This document shows positions 12,760 through 25,400 of a DNA stretch of 64,000 nt, in pieces. The notes below the pieces were generated by a model. The model saw only the letters and a list, made by a program, of their open reading frames with translations, was not told the origin of the DNA and ran no database searches. The translations under genes were made by a program, and so were the position numbers. This stretch comes from Calendula officinalis (taxonomy: Eukaryota; Streptophyta; Magnoliopsida; Asterales; Asteraceae). The stretch covers positions 13,473,813 through 13,537,812 of the forward strand of contig OY970828.1 of assembly GCA_963853835.1 (NCBI GenBank). The letters run 5' to 3'. Numbering within the stretch: the stretch's first letter is position 1; each line of letters starts with the position of its first letter.

Positions 12760-13870
12760 ATTAGTTATAAGATTTCTTGCAAGTATCCTTTTTTCAAGAA
12801 TCAACTCAAGAAGCCAACGGCTATCTTACTAACTAATATCCACCAAACTTTTACCAAGTCTCACAATTTGAAAGTAAAATTCTAGATGCCAAAGCAATCC
12901 ATAGATATAAAATCCGAATAATTTAACTTTTACCAAATTTGAGAAAATTCAAGTAACCAAACTTAACTTGAAATCTTAAAACAACAAAACTTTTTTATTT
13001 CAAAAATCTTATAATTTCCAAATATCTCACATTATGAGACTGTATTCAAGAAACCAAAGTAATCTTGATATGTATAAAATGGAAATTAAAATTTTTCAAA
13101 GAAAAATCTCTATAATTAGTTCAAGAGAACAACAATAATATGAAACTTCAATCCAAACATTCAATTTCTAAATAGTTTCACAAATTGAAACCATATGTCA
13201 AGAAGCCAAAGCTACCTTGACATGCATAAAATGGAAATAACATGAACGAATGTACTTTTCTTAAATTCAAAAAATTTGAAAATCATAAAGTAAACTCTCA
13301 CAAGATTGAGAATAAATCCAATATGCCAAGGCAATCTTGATAACTAAAAGTTATAAAATTTTAAAACCAAAGATTCAAGTACATTTTCTCACTATATGAG
13401 ATTAAAGTCAAGAAACCCAAGTTATCTTGATACTTGAAACAAAATAAATCAAAATATTTATATCCAAAACTTTTAATTTCCAAATATCTCACACAATGAG
13501 ACTATATTAATTCAAGATACCTAAGTAATCTTGATATGTATAGAATGGAAAATACGAAAAGTTTATAAAATATTTTCTCAAACAAATTCTTTATAACTGA
13601 AGAATAACGACAATATTATCAAATATAAATCCAAAGTATTTGATTTCCAAATAATCTCACAAATTGAAATCATATGTCAAGATCGAAGCCAAAGCTACCT
13701 TGAGATGAAGAAAATGGAAATCAAAATCACTTACAAACCAATGTAATTTTTGATATTTTAATAATCAACAAATTTCACATTGATATACAAATGTTTGTAA
13801 GATTTATTTCAAATATAATCTCTAATGAGAATCAACTCAAGAAGCCTATGACTATCTTGAACCTTACAAA
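12760..13870. repeat. Diverged array of TCAAG-n-CTTGA motifs
   Basis: A short motif of the form tcaagaagccaaagctacct followed by tga recurs about eight times in diverged form (near 12800, 13050, 13200, 13320, 13405, 13510, 13680 and 13830), often followed by atgtataaaatggaaat. Each copy has inverted ends (TCAAG/CTTGA). It occupies the stretch between the 5' LTR and the protease remnant, where gag would be expected. No open frame is seen. Confidence 0.5.
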
Positions 13871-14505
13871 CAAATATGATTGCAAAACTTAGAATTAACA
13901 ACAATAATTCTTACAATTATAAATTTTAAATCCAAAATTATTTTAAACGATTTAGCAAGTTATTTAAAATCAACCTTTAAAAACTTGATATAATAAACTT
14001 TAAATCCAAAAAATTGATTTAACAATTTAAACAAAATAAAATTGGAAATTTTCGAAAAACTCAATTGAATCTTTTGTTCTATATAAACGTTTCAATCACA
14101 ACTTTTGCTATTAACGAGCAAAATCCAAAAAAATATGTATTTTCCAACCGGTATTAGCAAAGAGAGGAAAAATCTATTTTAAGTTTGTAGGAGCTAATAC
14201 AATACAACTGGGAAATGACTAAAACAAATACAAGATTGAAACAAGAATATGTAGAAACAAAGAAGAAACAAGTTTTGGTTGAGTCTCGTGAAATTCACGA
14301 TTCCCTTAAATTAGATTCGTCGTCTATCTCACAGGGTAAAACAACCGAGTAGTTTTACACTACCGGATATAATCCAAGCCAGAATACGTATCGAAAGTTC
14401 TTGTGTTTAAGGATCACTAAAAATTAGAGAGCAAATTGTGTGATGCTTGTAAGTGGGTGTAGACAACTTGTGAATGTGAGTTGGTGTTGTCAAGAATGTG
14501 TCTTC

Positions 14506-15578
14506 CAATTGGATAATCTTTAGTTTAGTATGACCCCATTGGCTAACACTTAGATTGAACCAGTTGCTGGACTAATCATTACCAAAATGGCTCGCACGGG
14601 AAGTGTTGATGAGTTTTAGGGCATGTTTGGGAAAGCTTATTAACAGGGCTTGTGAACTTATTAAGCTCCAAATAAGCTTGAATTTGGAGCTTAATAAGCT
14701 AATAAGTTCATATGCCCATTAATAAGCTAATAACCAAGGGGTGAGTTATTTCTTCTTTAATTTATATATTGGTGTAAATCGCAGGGGCAAATGATACCAG
14801 AGGACAGAGGTTGGTAGTTGAGATATTGGTGTCGGGATTTGTATTTCGTACATAATACACACCTTTTCGGAGGTAATAACCTGAGTTGATATATTTACTT
14901 TTTTAGGCAGTAATAATAATCATGGTTTGGTTAATTCAGCGTATTACTTCACATCAATTAATTCAGCATATTACTCTAATGTTATTTATGAAAGAACGGT
15001 AGTGGTGGTTCATGGTTGAATCGTGATTCTTTTTCATTTGCTAATGTACTTCCCGTATGCAAATCTTGGAAATATTCAAAAAGTTAAATTAATCCATTTA
15101 ATGTAATGAAATCCGGTGTAACATTGAAGCATCCAGCAGCCTCATTCACCAAAAACTTGCATTTTAAGTGGTATAAATATTCCTATGTTTAATTTTATTT
15201 GTATGTAATAGTTTGTAACCTCAATTGGTGTAGTATAGTTTGTAACCTCAATTGGTGTAGTAGTTTACTATAGATACGTTTGTAATTGCAGGCAGTGATT
15301 GCTCCAATGTTGCATCACTTACAGTTGTTTGTTTCTAATTTTTTATAAATTTTGTAAAAATTTTATTGCATAATAAAAAAAAATTAATTTGATTTTATCA
15401 AATCATAAATTGTCCACTTAATTTCTTGATTATATTAGTCCGAAAAGCTACAATACCATTATATGAGACTGTAAAATTGGAGCCTAAATAATTAAAAGGT
15501 TTTGATTACTACATGATGCAACATCAAATGTGCTTATGCTTAACCATGAACTTCATTTGACAACGATAGACTGATAGT
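14506..15578. repeat. Giant inverted repeat, left arm (1,073 bp)
   Basis: The left arm pairs base for base with 16656-17728: every left position x matches 32234 minus x, with no net insertion or deletion over 1,073 bp. In the segments compared by eye (several hundred bases) only one mismatch was found (cccattaat against cccgttaat, near 14718). Both ends show the symmetry: caattggataatctttag at the outer end and gatagactgatagt at the inner end. No protein or known element was recognised inside; it includes agggcatgtttgggaaagc, reminiscent of MITE ends, and a duplicated 24-base block (gtttgtaacctcaattggtg). Confidence 0.9.
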
Positions 15579-15920
15579 GCATGGTAAACCAAGAGACATA
15601 TATTTGAGATCTAAACCATAAAAAACAGATAGCACATACAGTAAAATCAAACCCCCTAATTTTTATAGATTCATTCGCTTTTGATTCTTTGCAATTCATA
15701 AAGAAACATAAAGATCATATAATGTTGTTACAAAGACTTAATTCATATCAAGATTGTTTTTGACATCTTTTATTTACTTTTTTTTTTAACGGCAAACACA
15801 CGTACTCCGTAATCTACACAATTTTGTCCACGTCGAGACTGAATTAATGAACACAATTTCCACTAGCTTTTTGTTTTGTTGTGACTATTAATAAGAGTCA
15901 AGATCAATCAGTATTAAAGG
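15579..15920. other. Loop of the giant palindrome, unique part
   Basis: 342 bp between the left arm and the 66-bp tandem array. AT-rich, with no open frame and no recognised family. It begins gcatggtaaacca, which is also the start of each tandem unit after gatagactgatagt, so the left arm ends inside a unit-like sequence. Confidence 0.6.
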
Positions 15921-16650
15921 ATAGACTGATAGTGCATGGTAAACCATGTGAAAACAATGACCCTCTCCAATAGATATTATCCTTTAATAGACTGATAGTG
16001 CATGGTAAACCATGTGAAAACAATGACCCTCTCCAATAGATATTATCCTTTAATAGACTGATAGTGCATGGTAAACCATGTGTTAGGAATATTTTTATTA
16101 AATATTCATTAAAGATTTGATTAGTCAAAACTATTAAACTACAAGGACCTAAGTCAGTGATATGAAGTTCAAGATTTGAATAAGATATAGGAGATAATGA
16201 TAATTGTAAAAGATATAGTATATCTTGATTGAATTTAAAAGATTTAGTATTATCTTTTCCTTGTAAGTCTTGGGTTTTCTAGTATATAAAGAAACCTAAT
16301 GACATAGAATTAGATGTTCTTGGAACCCACGTTTTAACGTGTTTGTGTGTAAAACCTAAGTCTCAAGGTCGTTTGATCCTGTTTAACGAAGAACCGTTCT
16401 ATGTATTTATATATAGAATTGAGGCTTTAAATGATGAAAACTTATTTAGCTATACATATATGTTCAACTAATTCCGCAATTTTGTTATTTGTATATGCTT
16501 ATTCCAGATAAGAACTAACTATTCTTGAGCCTAAATATCTACGTTTATGAAGAGTTATTCAGATCTTCACACCATGTGAAAACAATGACCCTCTCCAATA
16601 GATATTATCCTTTAATAGACTGATAGTGCATGGTAAACCATGTGAAAACA
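15921..16650. repeat. 66-bp tandem repeat, interrupted by a solo LTR
   Basis: Units start at 15921, 15987, 16053 and 16615 with atagactgatagtgcatgg. The spacing is exactly 66 bp, and the fourth start falls on the register too once the 491-bp LTR and 5-bp duplication are subtracted. Each unit contains catggtaaaccatg, a short palindrome. The small open frame across the array reads the same peptide repeatedly and is not credible as a gene. Confidence 0.85.
16081..16571. mobile_element. Solo LTR, 491 bp, with 5-bp target duplication
   Basis: Starts TGTTAGGAAT and ends ATCTTCACA, flanked by ccatg on both sides (16076-16080 and 16572-16576). It has a TATA-like agtatataaagaaacc near the middle, in plus orientation. 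No internal retroelement sequence is present, so it is what remains after LTR-LTR recombination, or an insertion that lost its body. Confidence 0.85.
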
Positions 16651-16655
16651 CACGT

Positions 16656-17728
16656 ACTATCAGTCTATCGTTGTCAAATGAAGTTCATGGTTAAGCATAA
16701 GCACATTTGATGTTGCATCATGTAGTAATCAAAACCTTTTAATTATTTAGGCTCCAATTTTACAGTCTCATATAATGGTATTGTAGCTTTTCGGACTAAT
16801 ATAATCAAGAAATTAAGTGGACAATTTATGATTTGATAAAATCAAATTAATTTTTTTTTATTATGCAATAAAATTTTTACAAAATTTATAAAAAATTAGA
16901 AACAAACAACTGTAAGTGATGCAACATTGGAGCAATCACTGCCTGCAATTACAAACGTATCTATAGTAAACTACTACACCAATTGAGGTTACAAACTATA
17001 CTACACCAATTGAGGTTACAAACTATTACATACAAATAAAATTAAACATAGGAATATTTATACCACTTAAAATGCAAGTTTTTGGTGAATGAGGCTGCTG
17101 GATGCTTCAATGTTACACCGGATTTCATTACATTAAATGGATTAATTTAACTTTTTGAATATTTCCAAGATTTGCATACGGGAAGTACATTAGCAAATGA
17201 AAAAGAATCACGATTCAACCATGAACCACCACTACCGTTCTTTCATAAATAACATTAGAGTAATATGCTGAATTAATTGATGTGAAGTAATACGCTGAAT
17301 TAACCAAACCATGATTATTATTACTGCCTAAAAAAGTAAATATATCAACTCAGGTTATTACCTCCGAAAAGGTGTGTATTATGTACGAAATACAAATCCC
17401 GACACCAATATCTCAACTACCAACCTCTGTCCTCTGGTATCATTTGCCCCTGCGATTTACACCAATATATAAATTAAAGAAGAAATAACTCACCCCTTGG
17501 TTATTAGCTTATTAACGGGCATATGAACTTATTAGCTTATTAAGCTCCAAATTCAAGCTTATTTGGAGCTTAATAAGCTCACAAGCCCTGTTAATAAGCT
17601 TTCCCAAACATGCCCTAAAACTCATCAACACTTCCCGTGCGAGCCATTTTGGTAATGATTAGTCCAGCAACTGGTTCAATCTAAGTGTTAGCCAATGGGG
17701 TCATACTAAACTAAAGATTATCCAATTG
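16656..17728. repeat. Giant inverted repeat, right arm (1,073 bp)
   Basis: Reverse complement of 14506-15578 at identical length. It continues without a break into 17729-18560, which has no partner on the left, so this arm looks like the original copy and the left arm like the inverted duplicate. Confidence 0.9.
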
Positions 17729-18560
17729 AATTCACGTGATTAGATCAAATTGAACACCCCTAATTACTCAACAGAAATACAGTCATACAGATAAATTCTT
17801 GTGGTATGAATTCAGTTGCCAAAAGCTTGCTAAATAATTTTAGTATTACATACCTCAATCTCTTCCAGGTTTCAAAACTTGCATTCTGATACCAAAAGCT
17901 TGTTAAAATACGATCACAAAAAAATAATTATTGTGTATAACAAAAATATTGGGTTACTACTAAGAACAAACAACTACAAAAAGTAAGTACGATTGATAAC
18001 TACAAAAAGTAAAAACAAACAACTACAAAAAGTAAGTACGATTGATAACTTCTAAGAACAATTAACTTTGCTAAACAGTTCAGGATAACATGATAACAGT
18101 TAGAAATCGGAATACGGGACACGATTAATCAGCAAATCGAACAAATCCATCCTTACGATTTCGGATCTGTTAGAGCTATAAATCGGAATCAATTATACTA
18201 CCAGCGATGTGAAATACCTAATTCATTACTGCCTTAGAGAGGAAGGAGATGAACTATATGAGAGAATAGATTGATTACTGAGATTTTAAAATCAAAATAT
18301 ACGTAAAATCATTAAACTCATTTAATCCGTCCATAAATATTTCCATGTTTAAAAGGAATTTATCATTGTTTCCTGATTTATAGTTAATTTAGGTTGGTTT
18401 TCAAAATAAGAGGAGATTTCGGAAATTTGACGGTTTATACAATTCTCCGTTAATTCTTAAGGGTGCAACTGGGCGGGAAAACCAAATGGATGGCCACTAA
18501 TATTTTGACACATGTCAATGTTGTGGCTTAAGAATAGGCCAAGTGGCACCTAAAAAGTTT
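17729..18560. other. Tail of the inserted segment, no gene seen
   Basis: AT-rich sequence between the right arm and the resumed LTR. It holds an imperfect tandem pair of about 49 bp (acaaacaactacaaaaagta near 17970-18050). No open frame or known family. Confidence 0.55.
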
Positions 18561-19485
18561 CTTTTATAAGTATTAATAGATTTGGTCCAAGGTCTAATGA
18601 CACTCATTAATGTCAATAATCCAATTCAACACAATTCATTACAAAGAAATGAAACCACTAATTCAAATATATTTTTAATGACAAACATTAAAAATATAAA
18701 TAATATTATCAATATTATTATTTGATTACTTCCACTAAATCAAGTGGCAAAAACCAAGTGGCAAAAAAGTGAACCTCCATGAAACCCGGGAGACGAGTGT
18801 GGATAGGTTCGAGTTTTTACTAGTTCATTTGTTTGATTTCTTTGATCCGTACGTACACCCCACTTTGAGAGTCGATATCTCATTCACCACAACTACATTT
18901 TGGACATACCAATTATGTATAATTAAATATATAATTATATGTGTCCAAAATTTTCCAACATAAAACTGGTGTGATATGAGGTTTTCTAATAATTGGTTCA
19001 TATGTCACTGGAAACTGAAGGCATTTTTAAGTGGGTCAAAGGTGGTTTGACGAAAAACACTTACGTGAATATTAAGTGTTTTGAGTGAATGAAGTAAAGG
19101 ATATCGAGTGAGTAAAATATTAAGTAGCTGAATGGGAGCGGTACTACCTGCTCGCAAGCTGTAAAAATGAAACGAAACTTAATCTATCCGACAATCATAA
19201 CAATATATGTTGGCTGATGTGAATTCGTTGACTAGTTTGATATAAATACAAGTAACTAAACAGGAGTCAAATACATCAAATAAAAAATAAACAATACTCA
19301 TTACATATGATTATACTCATTACATATGTTACAAACACAAAACAAGTGAAAATATGTGAATTCCCCAATATCACCCTGACTCACAAAAATATGCCACCTT
19401 TTACATAGGGATTATTAAACTTATAAAACTTTATTTCCTTTAAACAACAACACACAGTTACAAAAAGAACACCCCAATATATTTA

Positions 19486-22400
19486 TTACCTGACTTCATG
19501 AACAGTATGTGCACTATCATAATTCCATCCATGAAGCGTAACACGTGGACTGACACCTGTCGGCACTTGAAAACTCATTGTAACCGTCATTTCTTCACCA
19601 GGAACCAAAGAAAAATAATTATCCGAATAATGAACCGGTAATATTCTACTATCTTCACCCTTTTTATCATCCCCATTCGAACCATGAACCGAAAAATTAA
19701 GAAAAAACGCAACCCCAACATCACTTCCATTTATTTCCGACACTTTAACATCATAATTATCATCTCTCGAAAATCGACTGTACAACTTTTTCAGTAAACC
19801 AGTCTCCTTTTTCAACCTCAAGTCAAAGTCAAAGTCGAAGTCAAAATCATGATTGTTTTCCACGAATTTGTTCTTGTAGAGTATGCTTTTGGTGTCTGGT
19901 TTCTTTGATTTGTTTTGTAACTGTACACGTACATTGTAAGTTGACCCACTAATGGAAATATCTGACGTCATTTTGAGGGGTATTTTCTTTTTTCTGTACG
20001 CTTCTAATAGTTTATAATCATTATCGGGTAAATGTAGCCAGTAAAAGTTTCTTGAAATTATGTGATCATCTGATATGTTGTATAGTTTGAGAAGAAGAAA
20101 GTAGACTGCTTTTGGATTTTTGGATTTGGGGTATTTCATTTCGAATATTGGTACTGTCTTCTTTGAGGAAATAGAAAGGGTTTCGGAGACTTTGTAGTAA
20201 GGGCATGTTCCTTCAAGATCCCACACGGATACCTCAATTGCCACGTCAGCAAGTTCACCCGATGTAGTGTTGACCACCTTTAAGGGAATGGTCAACTCAT
20301 TAGAATGCTATTACAAGTGTCAAAATGGGTGGATTGGGTAATAGGTCAAAACAGACATTTTTATCCGTTTGAAAAGGTTGCCCCCAAAACACTTGTCCAA
20401 AATCTTCACATTTTTTCGTATATATTTTGTGTGTTTTACATTATTGCGATAATAATATAATATTTTGAATAAATGATTTAGGGAAAACTAATTCTGCATC
20501 TGTTAAAATAAGTATCCTTTTATTATATTTTTTTATTATAATTCATTACTTGGTTGTGTTTGTTAAGTTTGTGCAGGATTGTAAAGTTTACAACTTCAGG
20601 GTAAAGTCAAGGTTAGTTTTTATAATTGGTTTTATAATAAGTTTGTTGTTTCTGGTGTGCAGGTGTAGTTTTGCATGTTACAAGGTAGTAATGTGTAAAA
20701 TTAGATATTTGTTTGTATTAGGAGTTGAGAGAGAGAGTCCGATGGATTCATTCATTCAGTCAATTGTCTTTCTGATCAATCTTCCTTTCTCTCTCAACAT
20801 TAGGTTTTTCTATTTTCTTTTAGATCTGTAAATTTGTTCAAGAAGTGTTGAACAAATTAGGTTTAATTGAGTGTTAGTGATTGATGTAGTGAGGTTTTCA
20901 GTTGTAAATCGTTTTATGGACCATTGCGTTAATAAAGAATGCATTAGGTTGGCTTGTTTGATGTTTCGTTTATAGATCTGGTTAGATCTATTTTTTTGTT
21001 CATGGTATCAGAGCTCGAGGTTTCTGGATCTGTATCGTTCATCGATCTCTGTTGTTAGGGTTCGTCGGTGGTGCGCTTGAATCAGTTCTTCTGCCTTGTT
21101 CGAGATCTGTGATTGTCGATCTGGTTTTTTGCTGTTATAAACTCAGATCTGTTGAAGAGTTAGGGTCTCTGTTCCCCTCTCTTCGTTGTTGTTAAGATTC
21201 TCATCCACCTGTGGTTTTCTCGTCTTGTCGATCGGTTAGGGTTCTAAATCTGTAAACCCTAATTTCGTTGGAAGAGTTGCTGAGATTGAGGTCTTCTGGT
21301 CAATTCCGCTGTGTTGTTTTGTCTCGGTTGTCCGAGGCGTCCTGGAGAAATCACTGTAAGTTCTTCTTTACCTACTCTGAGGTCGTAGCAAGTAACTTCG
21401 TTGATCGGAGGGCTCTGTGAAACGAAGAGCTTGACCTACACCAGAGATCCTATCTGGTTAGTTGATTTGTACTTGTATTTCTCTGGTTTTCTGTTTTCAT
21501 TTGCAATTATCTAAAATTGTACTAACCTCTGCTTGTAGAAGAGAAGGATCTTAGTTATGCATGTCCAGACTTCATAGAAAGTTCTTGGAATCTTGCCGCT
21601 GACTCTGTTTTCCTTGTTAGGGTTTCTGTGCTTTATCTCTGATTGACTTCCATTTTTTGTTTGGTTGCCTATTTGAAGTTAGTTGTCTCTTACTGTTCTG
21701 ATTGTTGGTTGTGTTTGGGAGAATCTGTTTGTTTTTAGTGTATGTTTAATATTTTTGGTGGTGATATGGCAGACCAAAATGATCTTACCCTAATTAATAA
21801 ACTTGACTTTGGTGATCCGTTATACCTTCATGCCAGTGATACTACTGGAGTCCCATTAATAAATATAAAACTAAATGGTACTGAAAATTATAATGTTTGG
21901 AGCAGATCTATGCTTCTTGCTTTAGAAACTAAAAATAAAGTAGGATTTATAGATGGTAAATGTGTTAAAAGCTTGACCAATGATGTTTTAGGAAGACAAT
22001 GGGATAGATGTAACTCTGTTGTGCTTTCTTGGATTCTAAGTTGTGTGTCAGAAGAACTATATGCTGGTCAGATTTTTAACTCTAATGCTGCTGTTGTTTG
22101 GGCTGAACTAAAAGAAACATATAGTAAGGTAGATGGATCTGTTGTGTTTAATATTCACCATGAAATTAATACCCTTAAACAAAATGGAGTTCCCATATCT
22201 GTGTATTACCATAAATTGAATTCTTTGTGGAAACAATATGATGCTATGATTGAATTACCTACCTGCCAATGTGACGTAGGAAATGCCTTATTAAACCATA
22301 ATAAATTTTTGAAACTAATGCAGTTTTTAATGGGTTTGGATGACTGTTATTTGTCTATAAGAAGTAGTATACTATCTAGGGAACCTATTCCCGATGTCAA

Positions 22401-25400
22401 AGCTGCCTATGCTATTATTTCTAGGGAAGAGTCCCATAGGGGTACCTCTTTTAGTGAAAATGTTAATAAAAACTCAACCTCTGCTTTCATGTCTCAAACT
22501 GATAATAAAAAGAAGTTTAATAAAGGTCCTAGTTTAACTTGTACTAATTGTAATATGAATGGTCACACTATTGAAAAATGCTATGAGTTAATAGGATACC
22601 CAACCTCATATAAAAAGAAAAAGGTTTTTCAGAATAAAGGTAAAAATATTTCAAACTTGTCTAATGTCTCTGAAAATTCTAGTTCTACTAATGTTGGCAG
22701 TTTTCTTACTAGTGATCAAATTTCTAAACTGTTGTCTCTCATAAGTGAAGACAAGGATGGTCCTTCTTCAAATATCCACTCTAACATGGCAGGTGTGTTC
22801 TTTAATAACAGTAAAATTTTTAATAATAATTTTTCAAAATTTTTCAACTATAACTCAAAATTTAAAACAAATGAAACAATTCCTATTGGATGGATTGTGG
22901 ACTCAGGAGCCAATCAACATATGACTGGCACTATAGAAGGTCTTGTAAATGTTGTTAATGTTGAAGGTCTAAAAATATCTGTTAAGCATCCTAATGGTAC
23001 TCAAGCCTTTATTAAACACATTGGTAATATGAAATTAAATGAAAAAATTACTCTTTATGATGTTCTTGTTGTTCCTGAATATTGTGTCAGTCTCCTTTCT
23101 GTTCAAAAATTAGCAAAAGATTGCAAAATGTTTGTAGGATTTGATGAATCAAACTGTTATGTTCAGGATTTGAAAGCAAGGAACATTGTGGGGACTGGTA
23201 GAGAAATTGGCGGTTTATATGTTCTAAATGTAAGTAATCAGAAAAGTAACTGTCAAAATGTGAATACCTGTTTTTTGTCAAAAACTCTATGGCATAGTAG
23301 ACTAGGACATCCTGCTGATCATGTGTTAAATATATTATCTGACCAACTTAAAGTAGATAAATCTAATTCTGTGTCTCCTTGTGAAATTTGCCACATGGCC
23401 AAACAAACAAGAGAACCATTTCCTTTTAGTGAACATAAAACAAAAGAAATTGGAGACATTGTTCATTTAGATGTTTGGGGACCATATAGGATCACAAGTA
23501 GAGATGGCTATAGATATTTTCTTACTGTTGTGGATGACTATACTCGGGCAGTTTGGGTTTTTTTGTTAAAAAATAAAACAGAGGTGTTTGAGAACATAAC
23601 AGCATTTTATAATTTGATTAAAAATCAGTTTAAAAAAACAGTTAAGATTTTTAGATCGGATAATGGAACTGAATTTATAAATTCACAAATGACTCAATTT
23701 TGTAAAAATAATGGTATTGTTCATCAAACATCTTGTACTCATACCCCACAACAAAATGGGGTTGTTGAGAGAAAACATAGACACCTTCTTAATGTTGCTA
23801 GGTCCCTTATGTTTCAAGGGGGAATTCCTCTTTCTATGTGGATTGAATGTGTATTAACTGCTGTGTATTTGATTAACAGGACTCCTTCATCTGTGCTAAA
23901 TGGTAGATCTCCTTATGAAGTTATATATAGTTTTAAACCTTCCCTGTCCCACCTAAGATGCTTTGGTTGTTTATGTTTTTCAAAGATTTTAAATGATGGT
24001 GATAAATTTAAAAGCAAATCAGAAAAATGTGTGTTAATAGGATATAGTTCAAAAATTAAAGGATATAAACTTTGGAGTATTGAAAATAAAAAAATATTTT
24101 TTTCTAGAGATGTTCAATTTTATGAAACTATATTTCCATACAAAATGTCAAAATTAGAACAGGATTCTGTTTTTGAAAAAACTGATTTAAATCATTCAAA
24201 TTTTTTTGATTTGCACTTTAATGAAAAACTGGATAATCAATATGTGCCCAATGATGAAGGGGGGGTATCTGAGGATGATGGCAGTAGGCTTAATTTTCCT
24301 AGTAGTTCTAGAGACACTAGTGAGGATGTAGCCACAACAACTACAAATGGTAATAGAGTTGCTAGTAGGCTTAATTTTCCTAGTAGTTCTTCTAGAGTTG
24401 CTAGTGAGGATGTAGCCACAGCAACTTCTAATGATGATAATGGAGTTTTAGAATCTGAGGGTCAACATTTGGTTCCCGAAAATATTTTGAGAAGATCTAC
24501 TAGAAATTCTATTTTACCAAAAAGATTTTCTGATTTTGTGTTGAATAATAATACAAAATATAGTTTAGATAAAGTAGTTAATTACTCTAATCTGACTAAA
24601 GAGAATCTGTCCTTTGTGAGTATCTTAAATAAGTCAAGTGAGCCTAGAAATTATAAAGAAGCCTCTCTAGATAAAAACTGGATAGATGCTATGAATTTAG
24701 AAATGGAGGCTTTGTATAGAAACAAAACATGGGTTCTTGCTGATTTGCCTAAGAACAGAAAAGCAATAGGATGTCGATGGATCTATAAAATAAAGTATAA
24801 GTCTAATGGTGAAGTAGATAGATATAAAGCTAGACTTGTGGCAAAAGGATATAGTCAAAGAGAAGGTATTGATTTTGATGAAACCTTCTCACCTGTTGTT
24901 AAAATGGTTACTGTCAGGTGTGTTATTAGTTTAGCAGTTCAAAAAGGCTGGCCTTTGTTTCAATTAGATGTTAATAATGCTTTTTTATATGGCGATTTGT
25001 CTGAAGAAGTGTATATGCAATTACCTGAAGGCTACTTTGATTCCTCTAGTAATAAAGTTTGTAAATTAGTAAAGTCTCTTTATGGACTTAAACAAGCTCC
25101 TAGAAAATGGAATGAAAAATTAACTAAAACTCTAATTGAAAATGGTTTTGTGCAGAGTTTAAATGATTATTCCTTGTTTATTAAGTCTAAGGATGATATT
25201 ATGTTGATTTTGTTAGTCTATGTTGATGATATTGTGCTAACTGGAAACAATTCTGATGAAATTGAAAAATTTAAAATTTACTTGAATTCCAAGTTTATGA
25301 TTAAAGACTTGGGAAAATTACAATATTTTTTAGGTATAGAAGTTCTTGAGTCCAATAGTGGTTTGTGTTTGTCTCAAAGGAAATATGCATTGGAACTATT

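Larger units (their letters stand above)
10161..18960 (-). mobile_element. Decayed Ty1/copia-type LTR retrotransposon with nested insertions
   Basis: Bounded by LTRs of the form TG...CA (10161-10878, and 14186-18960 interrupted). The flanks are taaag (10156-10160) and taaaa (18961-18965), a 5-bp target duplication with one change. On the minus strand a purine tract (ATGTGGGGGAT) precedes the 3' LTR at 10879. Only two coding remnants survive in the 3.3-kb interior, a protease-region block and an integrase-region block, in the order expected for copia. No clear tRNA-Met primer site follows the 5' LTR. The element is old: the LTRs differ by indels and the pol gene is mostly gone. Confidence 0.75.
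14186..18960 (-). repeat. 5' LTR of the decayed copia-type element, split by about 4 kb
   Basis: LTR sequence runs 14186-14509, stops at ...gtcttccaat, and resumes near 18560-18585 (atttggtccaaggtctaatg) to ttccaaca at 18960. In the 3' LTR these two blocks are separated by only about 35 bases. Everything between is a later insertion that carries the giant inverted repeat. Confidence 0.75.

Noticed and set aside
15904..16128. 74-codon open frame over the 66-bp array
   Set aside because: It repeats the same peptide because it translates the tandem units, and it runs into the solo LTR.
20550..20831. 93-codon frame present in both LTRs of the young copia element
   Set aside because: Duplicated only because it lies in the LTR; hydrophobic, no known domain, not typical of copia coding.
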